Source: a bacterium | Lineage (GTDB): Bacteria > 4484-113 > JAFGCY01 | Direction: 5' to 3' | Assembly (NCBI GenBank): GCA_016932385.1 | Contig: JAFGCY010000079.1 | Location: forward strand, 1-53,430 | DNA length: 53,430 bases | Shown here: in pieces, positions 30,788-39,539 of the stretch | How the letters are laid out: the number at the start of each line of letters is the position of its first letter | Position numbering within the stretch: the stretch's first letter is position 1 | Translations under genes and position numbers: made by a program | Notes under the pieces: generated by a model | The model's database searches: none | What the model was told of the DNA's origin: nothing | What the model saw: the letters and a program-made list of their open reading frames with translations, nothing else

Positions 30788-31696
30788 ATGGCGCAAAAGC
30801 AGGAAGAAAACTTCCTTAGCGTGCCCGCCTGCCCTTTCAGGCGCGTTAGTTTCGGCACCGCGCACTGCACGATCAGCACGGACAGCCACGTCAGCGAGGT
30901 CGATCCACTGACCTGCCTGAACTGCGAAGTTCCCAGGCTGATCGATGTGCCGCGCTGCCGCTATTTGAGCCTGGGCACCGAGCTCAAACCTTACCGTGGC
31001 GAAGGCAAGCTGGTAACGGCCCTGGCCTGTCGTGCGCTCAACATCAAGCTGTACCACCTGAAAACGTGCGAAGAGTGCCCGTTGTACAGCGAAGTACCCA
31101 GCCTGGCCGACCAGATCAAGCAAAGCGCGGATATCGCCCAGATCCAGGTCCCGTTGCGTGAGGAGTTGGTGGAGCAAATCGCCCGCGACGTCAAGCTGGA
31201 TTACGGGGTTCGCGACGAGGAAACCCCTCCCCTGCTGCCGATCCGCTGCTGGCGGTTTCCCGAAGGCCATTGCCGCAAGATGCCGGTCTATACTCGGCAT
31301 AAAGCTTCCGTGATCCTCAAATACAACGATCGCAACAACGAGCTCTACAAATCCGCGATTAAACCGGCGCTAGTTGAACTGAATCTGCAGCCGTACCGGA
31401 TTGATGAGGAGATCGCCAGCGACGAGGAAATGTGCCGGGTTTGCGAGAATGTCCAGGAAAGCGATTACGCGATCTACAGCCTGGACGATTGGTCCAGCCA
31501 TTCGCTGTTCCTGATCGGGATCATGTACGGTATCGGCCGGAAGACCGCTCTTATTAAAAACGACAGCGCCCAGCCCGTTCCGCTGACCGACTATGTGGCG
31601 CACGATATCATCCATTATTCCCAGGTTGGCGAATTAAAGGAGAAAGTCAGCAATTTCTTCTCCGCCTTCCTCAAGCCAGGTAATCCGGAGACCTAG
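30788..31696 (+). CDS. Cysteine-rich protein with deoxyribosyltransferase/TIR-like C-terminal domain
   Basis: A 302-residue protein of no family I can name. The N-terminal 100 residues carry eight Cys (15, 27, 43, 46, 57, 81, 94, 97), including CLNC and CEEC, which suggests a zinc or iron-sulphur centre; four more lie at 154, 162, 216 and 219. Residues about 172-260 show a Rossmann-like order (ASVILKYND, YKSAIKPALVELNL, IDEEIAS, SDYAIYSLDDWSSHSLFLIGIMYGIGRKTALIK), like nucleoside 2-deoxyribosyltransferase or TIR-type NAD hydrolase folds. A -10-like TATAGT lies at 30768-30773. The zinc-ribbon gene follows after five bases. Function unknown; the fold is inference. Confidence 0.6.
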   Translation: MAQKQEENFLSVPACPFRRVSFGTAHCTISTDSHVSEVDPLTCLNCEVPRLIDVPRCRYLSLGTELKPYRGEGKLVTALACRALNIKLYHLKTCEECPLYSEVPSLADQIKQSADIAQIQVPLREELVEQIARDVKLDYGVRDEETPPLLPIRCWRFPEGHCRKMPVYTRHKASVILKYNDRNNELYKSAIKPALVELNLQPYRIDEEIASDEEMCRVCENVQESDYAIYSLDDWSSHSLFLIGIMYGIGRKTALIKNDSAQPVPLTDYVAHDIIHYSQVGELKEKVSNFFSAFLKPGNPET

Positions 31697-31701
31697 CGGC
31701 G

Positions 31702-31986
31702 ATGAATATCAATCTGCCAGGTGAGGTTGAACTGACATGTCCCGCCTGCCGGCGCCAATTCCATGTTCGTACTACTCAATTGCATGAACGACAGAACCTG
31801 ACCTGCCCGTTCTGCGCGGCCGGATTCGAGGTATATGACGCTCTGCCCTCGATGCTGCGCCGCCGCGTTTATCAGACGATCCGCGACGAGCTCGAACACC
31901 GGATCTACAACGCACAACGCAAGCAAGGTGGCAGCTTCATTGATGAATGGGGACCGGGAAACATAGAGTCTGACGACGACAGCTAG
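31702..31986 (+). CDS. Small zinc-ribbon protein, unknown function
   Basis: A 94-residue protein. Residues 13-37 form a four-Cys zinc ribbon: CPAC, about 18 residues, CPFC. It is followed by a helical basic segment (MLRRRVYQTIRDELEHRIYNAQRK) and an acidic tail. It lies five bases after the cysteine-rich gene and probably shares its transcript. The ribbon could bind nucleic acid or protein; nothing in the sequence decides which. Confidence 0.65.
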   Translation: MNINLPGEVELTCPACRRQFHVRTTQLHERQNLTCPFCAAGFEVYDALPSMLRRRVYQTIRDELEHRIYNAQRKQGGSFIDEWGPGNIESDDDS

Positions 31987-32088
31987 CAAAGCTTAAGCCT
32001 GATTAACATTGAAATCCCCCGATTCAGCCGATAGGGCTTGACATGCGTGGTATCATATCGGCGGCTAATTACAGGATTGAGAGGATTT

Positions 32089-33690
32089 ATGGCAGCCAAG
32101 AAGCGTGCTCTGATCAGCGTCTCAGACAAGCGTTACATTACAAACCTTGCCCGGGACCTTTCGAAACTCGGATTCGAGCTTATTTCAACCGGCGGTACAT
32201 TCAAGAAGCTCAAGGAAGCCAAAGTGCCCGTCAAGGAGCTTTCGCGGGTCTTCAAGACGCCGGAAATACTCGATGGACGTGTGAAAACGCTGCATCCCGA
32301 TGTGCACGCTGCTATCCTGGCCGATCGCGATAATCCCGCTCACGTCAAAGAACTCCATTCGCGTAAGATCACGCCGTTCGATCTCGTGGTCGTCAACTTC
32401 TATCCTTTCCGTGAAACGGTAAAAGTCGGCAAGACTGCGATCATGGACGCCATCGAGTTGGTCGATATCGGCGGGCCGACCATGGTGCGTGCCGCGGCCA
32501 AGAATTTCAAGCATGTCGCGGTTGTTTCATCGGTTGACCAGTACCGCGATGTGATCCGGCAGCTAAAAGAAAACGACTGTGAAACGACTGAAACCTATCG
32601 CCTGAGCCTGGCTCGTGAGGCATTTCGCAATACGGCGGACTACGAAACCTCGGTGATCGCCTATTTCGATGCCGTGGCTCCCGCTTTGGATGATCAATCC
32701 GAGCAGCCGACCGCTCCGCGCCAGATGCAGACCGAACTGCTGCCAGCCAAGCTCAACCTGCAGCTGCGCCTCCAGGACAAACTGCGCTACGGCGAGAACC
32801 CGCATCAGCCAGGCGCTCGCTATACCACACAAGGTTTGCCCCAGCTCAATTTCAAAGTGCTGCAGGGCAAGGACATGAGCTTCAATAACTACTTGGATGC
32901 CTCGGCGGCGGTCGCGGCAGTGGCGGCGGAGTATACGGAGCCCTACACCGCTTGCGTCGTCAAGCACCTCAATCCGTGCGGGATCGCCGTCGGCGACGAC
33001 CCGATGAAGACCTTCGTCCAGGCGCGCGAAGCGGATCCCAAGAGTGCTTTCGGCGGTATTGTCGGCCTGAATTATCCGGTCGACCTAACTTTGGCCCAGG
33101 AACTGCGCCGGACCTTCTTCGAGATTGTCATCGCCCCGGGTTTCGACAAGGAAGCGCGCGAGCATTTAGCCAGCAAGAAGAACCTGCGGCTGATCGAAGC
33201 CGATATCAACGAGTGCCGCGAGTTGATGGCCCAGTCACCGCGTTTCGTAGTCAACCTGTTCGGCGTATTCCTGCAGTCGTATGATGTTGTCCAGGAAACC
33301 TGGGACCAGTTGCAGTTTGTCAGCAACATCCAGCCGGACGAGACGCTTAAAGAGGACATCCTGCTGGGCCTGACCTACATTCGCTTCCTGAAGAGCAATT
33401 CACTGTGCATCGTGAAGAATGGCGTGATGGTCGGCCGCGGCGTGGGCCAGATGTCGCGGGTCGATGCCGCCGAGCTGGCAATCAAGTCCGCGGGCCGCAA
33501 GTGCAAGGGCGCGGTTCTGGTCAGCGATGGCTTCTTCCCCTTCGCGGATAGCATCGAGCTGGCTTCGAAAGCCAAGATCGGCTGCGTGGTCGCGCCCGCG
33601 GGCAGCAAGCGTGATCCCGAGGTTGTCTCGGCGGCGAATAAGCTGAAGATGCCGCTGGTGTTTGCGCCATACCGCCACTTCCTGCATTAG
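32089..33690 (+). CDS. purH: Bifunctional AICAR formyltransferase/IMP cyclohydrolase
   Basis: Catalyses the last two steps of de novo IMP synthesis. ATG 32089 follows GAGAGG and gives 533 residues, normal for PurH. The N-terminal MGS-like IMP cyclohydrolase domain shows SVSDKRYI, STGGT and the LDGRVKTLHPDVHAAIL segment. The formyltransferase domain shows RYGENPHQPG, VKHLNPCG and FGGIVGLN, and ends SDGFFPFADSIELA. An extended -10-like TGGTATCAT lies at 32048-32056. It is a single-gene unit; the next gene is convergent. Confidence 0.98.
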   Translation: MAAKKRALISVSDKRYITNLARDLSKLGFELISTGGTFKKLKEAKVPVKELSRVFKTPEILDGRVKTLHPDVHAAILADRDNPAHVKELHSRKITPFDLVVVNFYPFRETVKVGKTAIMDAIELVDIGGPTMVRAAAKNFKHVAVVSSVDQYRDVIRQLKENDCETTETYRLSLAREAFRNTADYETSVIAYFDAVAPALDDQSEQPTAPRQMQTELLPAKLNLQLRLQDKLRYGENPHQPGARYTTQGLPQLNFKVLQGKDMSFNNYLDASAAVAAVAAEYTEPYTACVVKHLNPCGIAVGDDPMKTFVQAREADPKSAFGGIVGLNYPVDLTLAQELRRTFFEIVIAPGFDKEAREHLASKKNLRLIEADINECRELMAQSPRFVVNLFGVFLQSYDVVQETWDQLQFVSNIQPDETLKEDILLGLTYIRFLKSNSLCIVKNGVMVGRGVGQMSRVDAAELAIKSAGRKCKGAVLVSDGFFPFADSIELASKAKIGCVVAPAGSKRDPEVVSAANKLKMPLVFAPYRHFLH

Positions 33691-33767
33691 GCACTCACCG
33701 CACAGCAAGCTTCAGAATCCAGTCGCGGGAGTTCTCGCACTGCCGCGCCGCATTGGCGTTTAGTCAA

Positions 33768-33792
33768 CCGCGCCCTCCCCGAGGGTTCGCGG
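33768..33792. terminator. Weak hairpin between the convergent genes purH and gcvT
   Basis: CCGCG/CGCGG and CCCT/AGGG pair around a five-base loop with a two-base bulge. Neither strand has a convincing T-run, although gcvT ends beside one. It may act as a two-way terminator. Confidence 0.3.
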
Positions 33793-33821
33793 CGTCCTGC
33801 TGTTAACATGCGAGGCTGGCT

Positions 33822-34931
33822 TTATTTTTTGGGGCTGTAGAACGGAATCTCCACGATCGTGGCAGACACGCGCTTGCCCCGAATATCCACGGCGACCTGC
33901 GAGCCGATCTCGGCGAATTCAGGCGAGATTAACGCGAGTCCGATACCCTTGTCCAATGAGGGGCTGAAGCTGCCGCTGGTAACGGTTCCGATTTCCCGGC
34001 CGCCGTTGGCATAAACCGGTGCCGCGTGACGAGGTGCGCCGCGCTTTTCCTGAACAACCAGTCCGGCGACAATCCGCTCGAGCCCCTGCTCTTTTTGCTT
34101 AAGCAGGTAGTCGCGACCGATGAATTCCGGCCCGAAACGTACAGTCCAGTCCAGACCGGCTTCCAGGACCGAGATCGAGTCGCTCAGCTCGTGGCCATAC
34201 AGGCTGTAAGCCATTTCCAGGCGCAAGGTATCGCGCGCGCCCAAGCCGATCGGCTGGGCCTCGAATTCCGTGCCGGCGGCGACCAGGGAGTCCCACAGCC
34301 AGGTCGCATCGGCATTGTCGACGATCAATTCGAAGCCACGCTCGCCCGTATAACCGGTACCGGCCACGATCACCTGGTGTCCGCTGACTTTGAGCCGGCG
34401 GAAGGTAAAGGCTTTCTGCGAAGCGATGGTTTTGATGCCGAACGATTTCAGCAGGTCATTCGTCTTCGGCCCCTGCACGGCGACCAGCGTCAATTCATCG
34501 CTGCGGTCGGTGACGGTGCAGTCGAAGGTATTGTTCTTGACCACCCAGGCCAGATCCTTCTCGATGTTGCTGGCGTTGACGACCAGCATGTACTCCTCGG
34601 GGTTGAACTGGTAAACGATCAAGTCGTCCACGACGCCCCCCTCGGGAGTCGGAAACAGCGTGTACTGGCATTGTCCGTCACCGATGCGGCGGACGTCGTT
34701 GCAGGTCAGATGCTGGACCAGGTCGAACGCCTGGCGTCCCTTGAGGAAAAACTCTCCCATGTGCGAAAGGTCAAACAAACCGACCTTCTCGCGCACCGCC
34801 AGATGCTCTTCCTTGATGCCCGTGTACCACAACGGCATTTCGAATCCGGCGAACGCACCAAGCCGCGCGCCCAGCGCTACATGCTTCTCGTATAGAGCCG
34901 TACGTTTCAGGTTGTTGTTAATCGCGCTCAT
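33822..34931 (-). CDS. gcvT: Glycine cleavage system T protein (aminomethyltransferase)
   Basis: Transfers the methylene group from aminomethyl-lipoyl-H protein to tetrahydrofolate, releasing ammonia. The 369 residues match the usual size. N-terminal signatures FEMPLWYTGIKEEHLAVRE and GLFDLSHMGEF are present, and the catalytic Asp of GcvT lies in this region. The C-terminal barrel domain ends with KRVSATIVEIPFY. AAGGTG precedes the ATG. gcvH and gcvP are not in this window. It is the last gene of the rpsA-coaE-transglycosylase operon, 13 bases after its neighbour. Confidence 0.97.
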   Translation of the reverse strand: MSAINNNLKRTALYEKHVALGARLGAFAGFEMPLWYTGIKEEHLAVREKVGLFDLSHMGEFFLKGRQAFDLVQHLTCNDVRRIGDGQCQYTLFPTPEGGVVDDLIVYQFNPEEYMLVVNASNIEKDLAWVVKNNTFDCTVTDRSDELTLVAVQGPKTNDLLKSFGIKTIASQKAFTFRRLKVSGHQVIVAGTGYTGERGFELIVDNADATWLWDSLVAAGTEFEAQPIGLGARDTLRLEMAYSLYGHELSDSISVLEAGLDWTVRFGPEFIGRDYLLKQKEQGLERIVAGLVVQEKRGAPRHAAPVYANGGREIGTVTSGSFSPSLDKGIGLALISPEFAEIGSQVAVDIRGKRVSATIVEIPFYSPKK

Positions 34932-34944
34932 TGAGACACCTTCC

Positions 34945-36165
34945 TCACTTCATTTCCGGAGCTAGTTCGTAGTAGTACTTTTTAACGATGCGCACGAAAT
35001 TACGGGTCTCGTCATATGGCGGGATGCCACCGTATTTCTGTACGGCACCAGCACCAGCATTGTAACTCGCGATTACCAAATCTAGCCAGTTTTTATGGTC
35101 GCGCCAGCGATACATTTCGCGTTCGTTGTATTTCACGCAGCCGTACAGGTTTTGAATCGGATCGAATGGATCCTTGATACCGAAGTTCTTGGCGGTTGCC
35201 GGCATCAACTGCCCCAGTCCCAGCGCGCCGACTTTGCTGACGGCCCTGGGTTTAAAAGCGCTCTCGGCGCGCACGATCGCCATAATCAGGCGCGGATCGA
35301 CCCAGAACTCGGCCTTGTCGCCATACGAAGTTTGCTGGCAGTAGGTGAGAATCGAACGCGCGATGATGCGCGCCTCGTTGTCGCTGAGTTTCTTGTTGAT
35401 GCCTTTGATAACGGCAGCATACTGGTCCTCGTGGGTGCCGAAGTCGACCAGCTGCTCGGCCAGCACCGGCATTGAGTTCATCGAACTGCGATAACCGGAC
35501 AGATCACCGTGCGCCAATCCCGCCCAGCTGGGCTCGTCCGGTGGCGCGGTGGGCTGATATTGCGGCGTGTACTTGTTGCGCGCTTCGGCGGCCTTGCGCT
35601 CCGCGACGTATGGTTCCAGGCCGTTCCAGATCTTGCTGGCGGCATCGCTGAACTGCTGCAGCGAACTGGCGTTGAATTCGCCGTTCGGGCCGCACCAGTA
35701 CGCGCTGAACACCTCTTCCATCGTCGTGCTGTTGGCCATAATCGTATTCAGCTCGGACAGCGCCGTGGCCAGGTCGTTATAAGCATGCGGGTAGTCGACT
35801 TTCTGACCGGTCGACAGTTCGAAGTAGGCCCAGGAATCGTAACGGGCCCAGCTGATCTGAGCGCCATAGCGGTTCTCAGCCGAAACCATCGCCAAAGCGA
35901 ACTCGGGGATGATGCCGTAGCGGTAGGCGGCGCGCTCGATGTTGGCATAGATTTCATCCAACTCGGTGGCGTGCGCGGCCATATAAGAGCCCAGCTCCGC
36001 CTGCGATACGCCCAAGCCCCAGGCCACAACCTCGCGGTAGGCCTGGATCGCCGAGGGTCGCGACTTCGGTGTTTCGGTTTGCGCCGCCGCCGGCGACCCC
36101 ACCCCCAAACCGAGCAGCAGGATTGCCGCGGCAACCGTGATCAGCGTTCTAATCAGTTTCGACAA
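34945..36165 (-). CDS. Exported lytic transglycosylase with a second lysozyme-like domain
   Basis: A 406-residue murein-cleaving enzyme. TTG 36165 gives a fine signal peptide (SKLIRTLITVAAAILLLGL, cleavage after AAA); ATG 36219 is also in frame but overlaps coaE by 71 bases. The C-terminal SLT domain (about 288-400) is complete: catalytic Glu301 in RAESAF, GLGQLMPATA, and IASYNAGAGAV. The N-terminal half (about 83-180) contains IIPEFALAMVSAENRYGA, which resembles the catalytic helix of the same fold with Glu97, and so looks like a degenerate duplicate. The second gene after rpsA; overlaps the end of coaE. Confidence 0.88.
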   Translation of the reverse strand: MSKLIRTLITVAAAILLLGLGVGSPAAAQTETPKSRPSAIQAYREVVAWGLGVSQAELGSYMAAHATELDEIYANIERAAYRYGIIPEFALAMVSAENRYGAQISWARYDSWAYFELSTGQKVDYPHAYNDLATALSELNTIMANSTTMEEVFSAYWCGPNGEFNASSLQQFSDAASKIWNGLEPYVAERKAAEARNKYTPQYQPTAPPDEPSWAGLAHGDLSGYRSSMNSMPVLAEQLVDFGTHEDQYAAVIKGINKKLSDNEARIIARSILTYCQQTSYGDKAEFWVDPRLIMAIVRAESAFKPRAVSKVGALGLGQLMPATAKNFGIKDPFDPIQNLYGCVKYNEREMYRWRDHKNWLDLVIASYNAGAGAVQKYGGIPPYDETRNFVRIVKKYYYELAPEMK

Positions 36166-36742
36166 GGGTGTTCCACTCGCGCGCAACCAGCGCTTTGAAT
36201 TCCTCAATCGTACCATCATTGCTTAGGACGGTGTCAGCGTAGCTTTTCTTCTCGTCGAGCGGCATTTGCGCGTCGATCCATCTCTGCGCCGCCTCCGCCG
36301 TGTCACCGGTGCGTTGGACCAGCCGGCGGACCTGTTGTTCGTTGGAGCAGGCAATCACCCACAGGCGATCCACCGATTGGTGGGCGCCAGCTTCGATCAT
36401 CAGCGGGGCCACCACCACCAGATGCTGGCCATTCAACCGCGCCGCATCGATATTAACCTGGGTTAACTCCAGGATCGGCGGGTGCAGGATTTTTTCCAGA
36501 TCCTTGCGCCGCGCCTCGTCCGCGAACACCAGAGCCGCCAATGCTCCGCGGTTCAGGGCTCCGCCCAAATAGAACGCTTCGCGACCGAAAGCCTGATGGA
36601 TTTCGCTCAGCACCTGCGGGTGATAGCTTGTGATGAAGCGCGAGATCTCATCCGCGTCAATGACTCGGTAACCCAGCCGCGCTATGACATCAGCCGCCGT
36701 CGACTTGCCTGAACAGATTCCCCCGGTGATGCCCAGGATCAT
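36149..36742 (-). CDS. coaE: Dephospho-CoA kinase
   Basis: The last step of coenzyme A synthesis, phosphorylating dephospho-CoA. The 197 residues show the P-loop GGICSGKST (7-15), the DADEISR segment (about 29-35) and VVAPLMIEAG where the family usually has VPLLFE. GGAGGAATAGG precedes the ATG, overlapping the rpsA stop region; only one base separates the two genes. It overlaps the downstream transglycosylase gene. Confidence 0.95.
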   Translation of the reverse strand: MILGITGGICSGKSTAADVIARLGYRVIDADEISRFITSYHPQVLSEIHQAFGREAFYLGGALNRGALAALVFADEARRKDLEKILHPPILELTQVNIDAARLNGQHLVVVAPLMIEAGAHQSVDRLWVIACSNEQQVRRLVQRTGDTAEAAQRWIDAQMPLDEKKSYADTVLSNDGTIEEFKALVAREWNTLVETD

Positions 36743-36743
36743 C

Positions 36744-38525
36744 CTATTCCTCCGGCGCAGCTGCCTCCGTGCTGGTGGATTCCTTCTCTTCCTCGGGCTC
36801 TTCCTCGGGCTCCGTTACCGTTTCCTCCGCCGATGCTTCCACTTCGGACTCGATTTCGGCGACCGGCTCTTCTTCCGCTTCGGCAACAGGTTCCTCGGCC
36901 TCGGGCTCATCGACCGGCTCGGGCTCATCGACCGTCTCGGGCTCATCGACCGCCTCGGGCTCATCGACTGCCTCGGGCTGATCGACCGCCTCGGGCTCGG
37001 CGGGTGTCTCTTCGGCTATCGCCTCAATCTCGGGTTCCGGTTCGGGCTCGGGCTCCGGCTCAGCAACCGGCTCCTCGACTTTCTTCTCTTTCTTCTTGCT
37101 CGCGCTGTCATCCTTGATGTTGGCGGATGTCAGGTCCAGCTTGCTGCCCAGGATATCGCCCAACGTAACCTTGCCGGCGGTCGGCGTGGCATCCTTAACC
37201 GTGGCCACATCCGCGGATGCAATGTAGCCGGTGGTATCGTCCTTGGAAGATTCGGCCGTCCGCTTCAGGCTGACGCGGATGCGCCGCTTGCCGGAGTCGA
37301 TGGACAGGATCACGCCCTCGACTTCCTTGTTCTCTTCCAGCACGTCACCCGGATGCTTGATCCGCTCATCGGCGATCTCGCCGATCGGCACGAAGGCCTC
37401 GAAGAAGTCGTCCAGCTTGATCACAGCGCCGCTCTGCAGCAGCTGCGTCACAACGCCACCGACGCGCTGGTCGACCATGTACCGGCTGTAAACGTCCTCC
37501 CACGGATCGCGCTCGCAGGCCTTGGCCGACAAGCTGACCCGCCGGTCCTCGAGCTGCACTCTGAGCACCTTGACGCGGATCGGATCGCCGGGTTTGAACA
37601 GCTCGGACGGATGCCCGAACTTCCGGAAGGAAAGCTCGCTGACATGGACGAGGCCGGTGATGCCGCCGTTCAGCTTGACGAAGATACCGAAGTCGGCCAG
37701 GCTCTCCACGTGGCCGTCGATCTCCTCGCCAGGTAAAAGCAGGATCAGGGGATCTTTCAATGTCGCCTTGCGCGACAGGGATATCTTGTTTTTATCACGG
37801 TCGATCGCCAGGATCTTGACCTGGACGACGTCACCGGTCTTAAGCACTTCGGAAGGCTTTTTAACGTGGTCGAAAGAGAACTCGCTGATGTGCAGCAGGC
37901 CGGTCAGATGATCGGTGATCTTGACGAAAGCGCCGTAGGGCGAGAGTTTCTCGACCACGCCTTCGATGACCATGCCTTCCTGCAGCAACGAGTAGTCCCG
38001 CTCCAGCGCTTCCTCTTCCTCGCGCTTGAGAATGTCCCGACGGGTGAAGACCAGCTTGCGGGCCTTGCGGTTCAAGTCCAGTACACGCGCCAGATAGCCC
38101 TGCCCCATGTTGGGGCGACCCTTGAAGTTGGTGTGATGGATAAAGCCTTCAAGGATGTCGTAGGCCGTCGCCATGTAGCCGTTCTTGACCTTTTCGCGAA
38201 CGGTAATCTCTACTTCGCGTTCTGCGTTGCGGTCCTCAAGCAGCTTGTTCCATGCCTCTTCGTAGTCGACGCTTTTCTTGGACAGCTTGTATTCGCCATC
38301 GACTTTCTTGATGATCCGAACGCGTAGCTGGCTGCCCACCTGCAGGCGGGCCAGTTCTTCTTGGAAGATCTGGTCAAGTTCGAGATGACCTTCACTTTTC
38401 GCGCCGATATCTACGAACACGCCGTCTTCGCTGATCTGAACAACGGTGCCGTCCACCACCTGACCTACCGAAAGAGACCGACCAGCGAGGTCCTCCTCCA
38501 GGAGGTTATTGAATTCATTCGTCAT
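36744..38525 (-). CDS. rpsA: Ribosomal protein S1-type protein, five S1 domains and acidic tail
   Basis: Binds mRNA on the 30S subunit. ATG 38525 follows GGAG at the right distance and gives 593 residues. Five S1 (OB-fold) repeats are visible, at about 17-85, 100-170, 185-260, 270-345 and 355-425, the third and fourth being the most canonical (GAFVKITDHLTGLLHISE, GIFVKLNGGITGLVHVSE). The last about 120 residues are highly acidic and repetitive, unlike E. coli S1, which has a sixth domain. It opens an operon with coaE. The promoter lies just upstream. Confidence 0.95.
   Translation of the reverse strand: MTNEFNNLLEEDLAGRSLSVGQVVDGTVVQISEDGVFVDIGAKSEGHLELDQIFQEELARLQVGSQLRVRIIKKVDGEYKLSKKSVDYEEAWNKLLEDRNAEREVEITVREKVKNGYMATAYDILEGFIHHTNFKGRPNMGQGYLARVLDLNRKARKLVFTRRDILKREEEEALERDYSLLQEGMVIEGVVEKLSPYGAFVKITDHLTGLLHISEFSFDHVKKPSEVLKTGDVVQVKILAIDRDKNKISLSRKATLKDPLILLLPGEEIDGHVESLADFGIFVKLNGGITGLVHVSELSFRKFGHPSELFKPGDPIRVKVLRVQLEDRRVSLSAKACERDPWEDVYSRYMVDQRVGGVVTQLLQSGAVIKLDDFFEAFVPIGEIADERIKHPGDVLEENKEVEGVILSIDSGKRRIRVSLKRTAESSKDDTTGYIASADVATVKDATPTAGKVTLGDILGSKLDLTSANIKDDSASKKKEKKVEEPVAEPEPEPEPEPEIEAIAEETPAEPEAVDQPEAVDEPEAVDEPETVDEPEPVDEPEAEEPVAEAEEEPVAEIESEVEASAEETVTEPEEEPEEEKESTSTEAAAPEE
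36900..36989. repeat. Five 18-base tandem repeats in rpsA
   Basis: Five near-identical units start CTCGGGCTCATCGACCG (plus strand) and encode the hexapeptide V-D-E-P-E-x in the acidic tail of the S1-type protein. Units differ at one or two bases only, so recent expansion is likely. Being a multiple of three, changes in copy number keep the frame. Confidence 0.85.
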
Positions 38526-38557
38526 TACGCTACTCCGCCAAATTAAACCGAACAAAT

Positions 38558-38586
38558 ATGCTAGCACTGTCACTTAGCAGGTGCAA
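38558..38586 (-). promoter_or_regulatory. Promoter of the rpsA operon
   Basis: On the minus strand TTGCAC (38581-38586) and TAGCAT (38558-38563) are spaced by 17 bases. The leader to the ATG is about 27 bases and ends in GGAG. Confidence 0.65.
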
Positions 38587-38663
38587 GACCTAAATGTAAT
38601 ATTGGACGCGAATTTTAAAATGCGGCCCGGTTAGCACCGGCGCTGCGCAATCGCCGCTACGGC

Positions 38664-38669
38664 TATAAT
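38664..38669 (+). promoter_or_regulatory. TATAAT box abutting the next start codon
   Basis: A perfect -10 hexamer ends six bases before ATG 38676, with no Shine-Dalgarno. A leaderless mRNA is predicted; the -35 region is poor. Confidence 0.45.
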
Positions 38670-38675
38670 TCGCCT

Positions 38676-39539
38676 ATGCGCTGGTTTTTGGCAATCTTAC
38701 CACTGCTGCTGGCCTGTTTCTTCGCTCCGAACGCGGCGAGATCCGCCGCTGACGACGGACCCCGGACTGCGCCGCCGGATATCGCGGACGCCGCGAATCT
38801 CACCCAGTGGGAGTTTGAATACTACTGGCCGCTGGAGTCCGTGCCGGAGCCGTCAGGTTTGTGCTATTGCCCGCCGCGCAGCTCGCTGTTCCTGGTCGAC
38901 GACGGCGCTTATCCCACCCGCCCCGGTGCAGTGTTCGAACTGGATTTGTCCGCTCAGATCATCAACTCTCGCGAGCTGGGCACGGATCTGGAAGGCATCT
39001 GCTATTGCCCGCTCGACGGCTACCTCTACGTGGTGAACGAGTACGAGGAGCATGTGTACATCCTGGATCCGGCCACACTTGAGACAATCGGTGAGTTCCA
39101 GGTCTCGCGCTTTTATCAGGGCAAGGAGGTCCTGCAGGCTGGCGGCAATGGCTTCGAAGGCATCGAGTTCATCCCCAGCATCGCTGGCGCTGAGCCATAC
39201 CTGCTGCTGTTAAACCAGGATGATCCGCACGCGCTGGTCAAGGTTTTGCTAGCAGACGCCAAGCCGTCCGACGCACCCGTCCCCATTTCTGACCTTTGGT
39301 CACTTGCCGAGATCAATCTCGGTGAGCTACACTATGACTCCCCCGCCGGGGAGCTATGGGTGATTCACTCCTGGATGAATGTCATCGAGGTACTGGACAT
39401 CGCAACGATGGATGTCTTGCGTTGGGAGGTGTTTCCAGGAGCGGCGCAGGAGGCAGTCACAGTCGATGGTGATGGTTTGCTGTGGATCGGCTACGACTTA
39501 GGCGGAATTTCGAGGTATCGACGTAGGGTGAACGAATGA
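38676..39539 (+). CDS. Exported beta-propeller protein, SdiA-regulated (YjiK)-like
   Basis: A 287-residue protein with a signal peptide (about 1-23, cleaved near ARSAA). The body has the repeated strand pattern of a beta-propeller, with the segments EPSGLCYCPPRSSLFLVDD, DLEGICYCPLDGYLYVVNE and EAVTVDGDGLLWIGYD. The twice-used GxCYCP motif with paired Cys is unusual. This layout recalls the YjiK/SdiA-regulated and esterase-like phytase families, whose functions are poorly known. It overlaps the next gene by four bases (ATGA). Confidence 0.65.
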   Translation: MRWFLAILPLLLACFFAPNAARSAADDGPRTAPPDIADAANLTQWEFEYYWPLESVPEPSGLCYCPPRSSLFLVDDGAYPTRPGAVFELDLSAQIINSRELGTDLEGICYCPLDGYLYVVNEYEEHVYILDPATLETIGEFQVSRFYQGKEVLQAGGNGFEGIEFIPSIAGAEPYLLLLNQDDPHALVKVLLADAKPSDAPVPISDLWSLAEINLGELHYDSPAGELWVIHSWMNVIEVLDIATMDVLRWEVFPGAAQEAVTVDGDGLLWIGYDLGGISRYRRRVNE

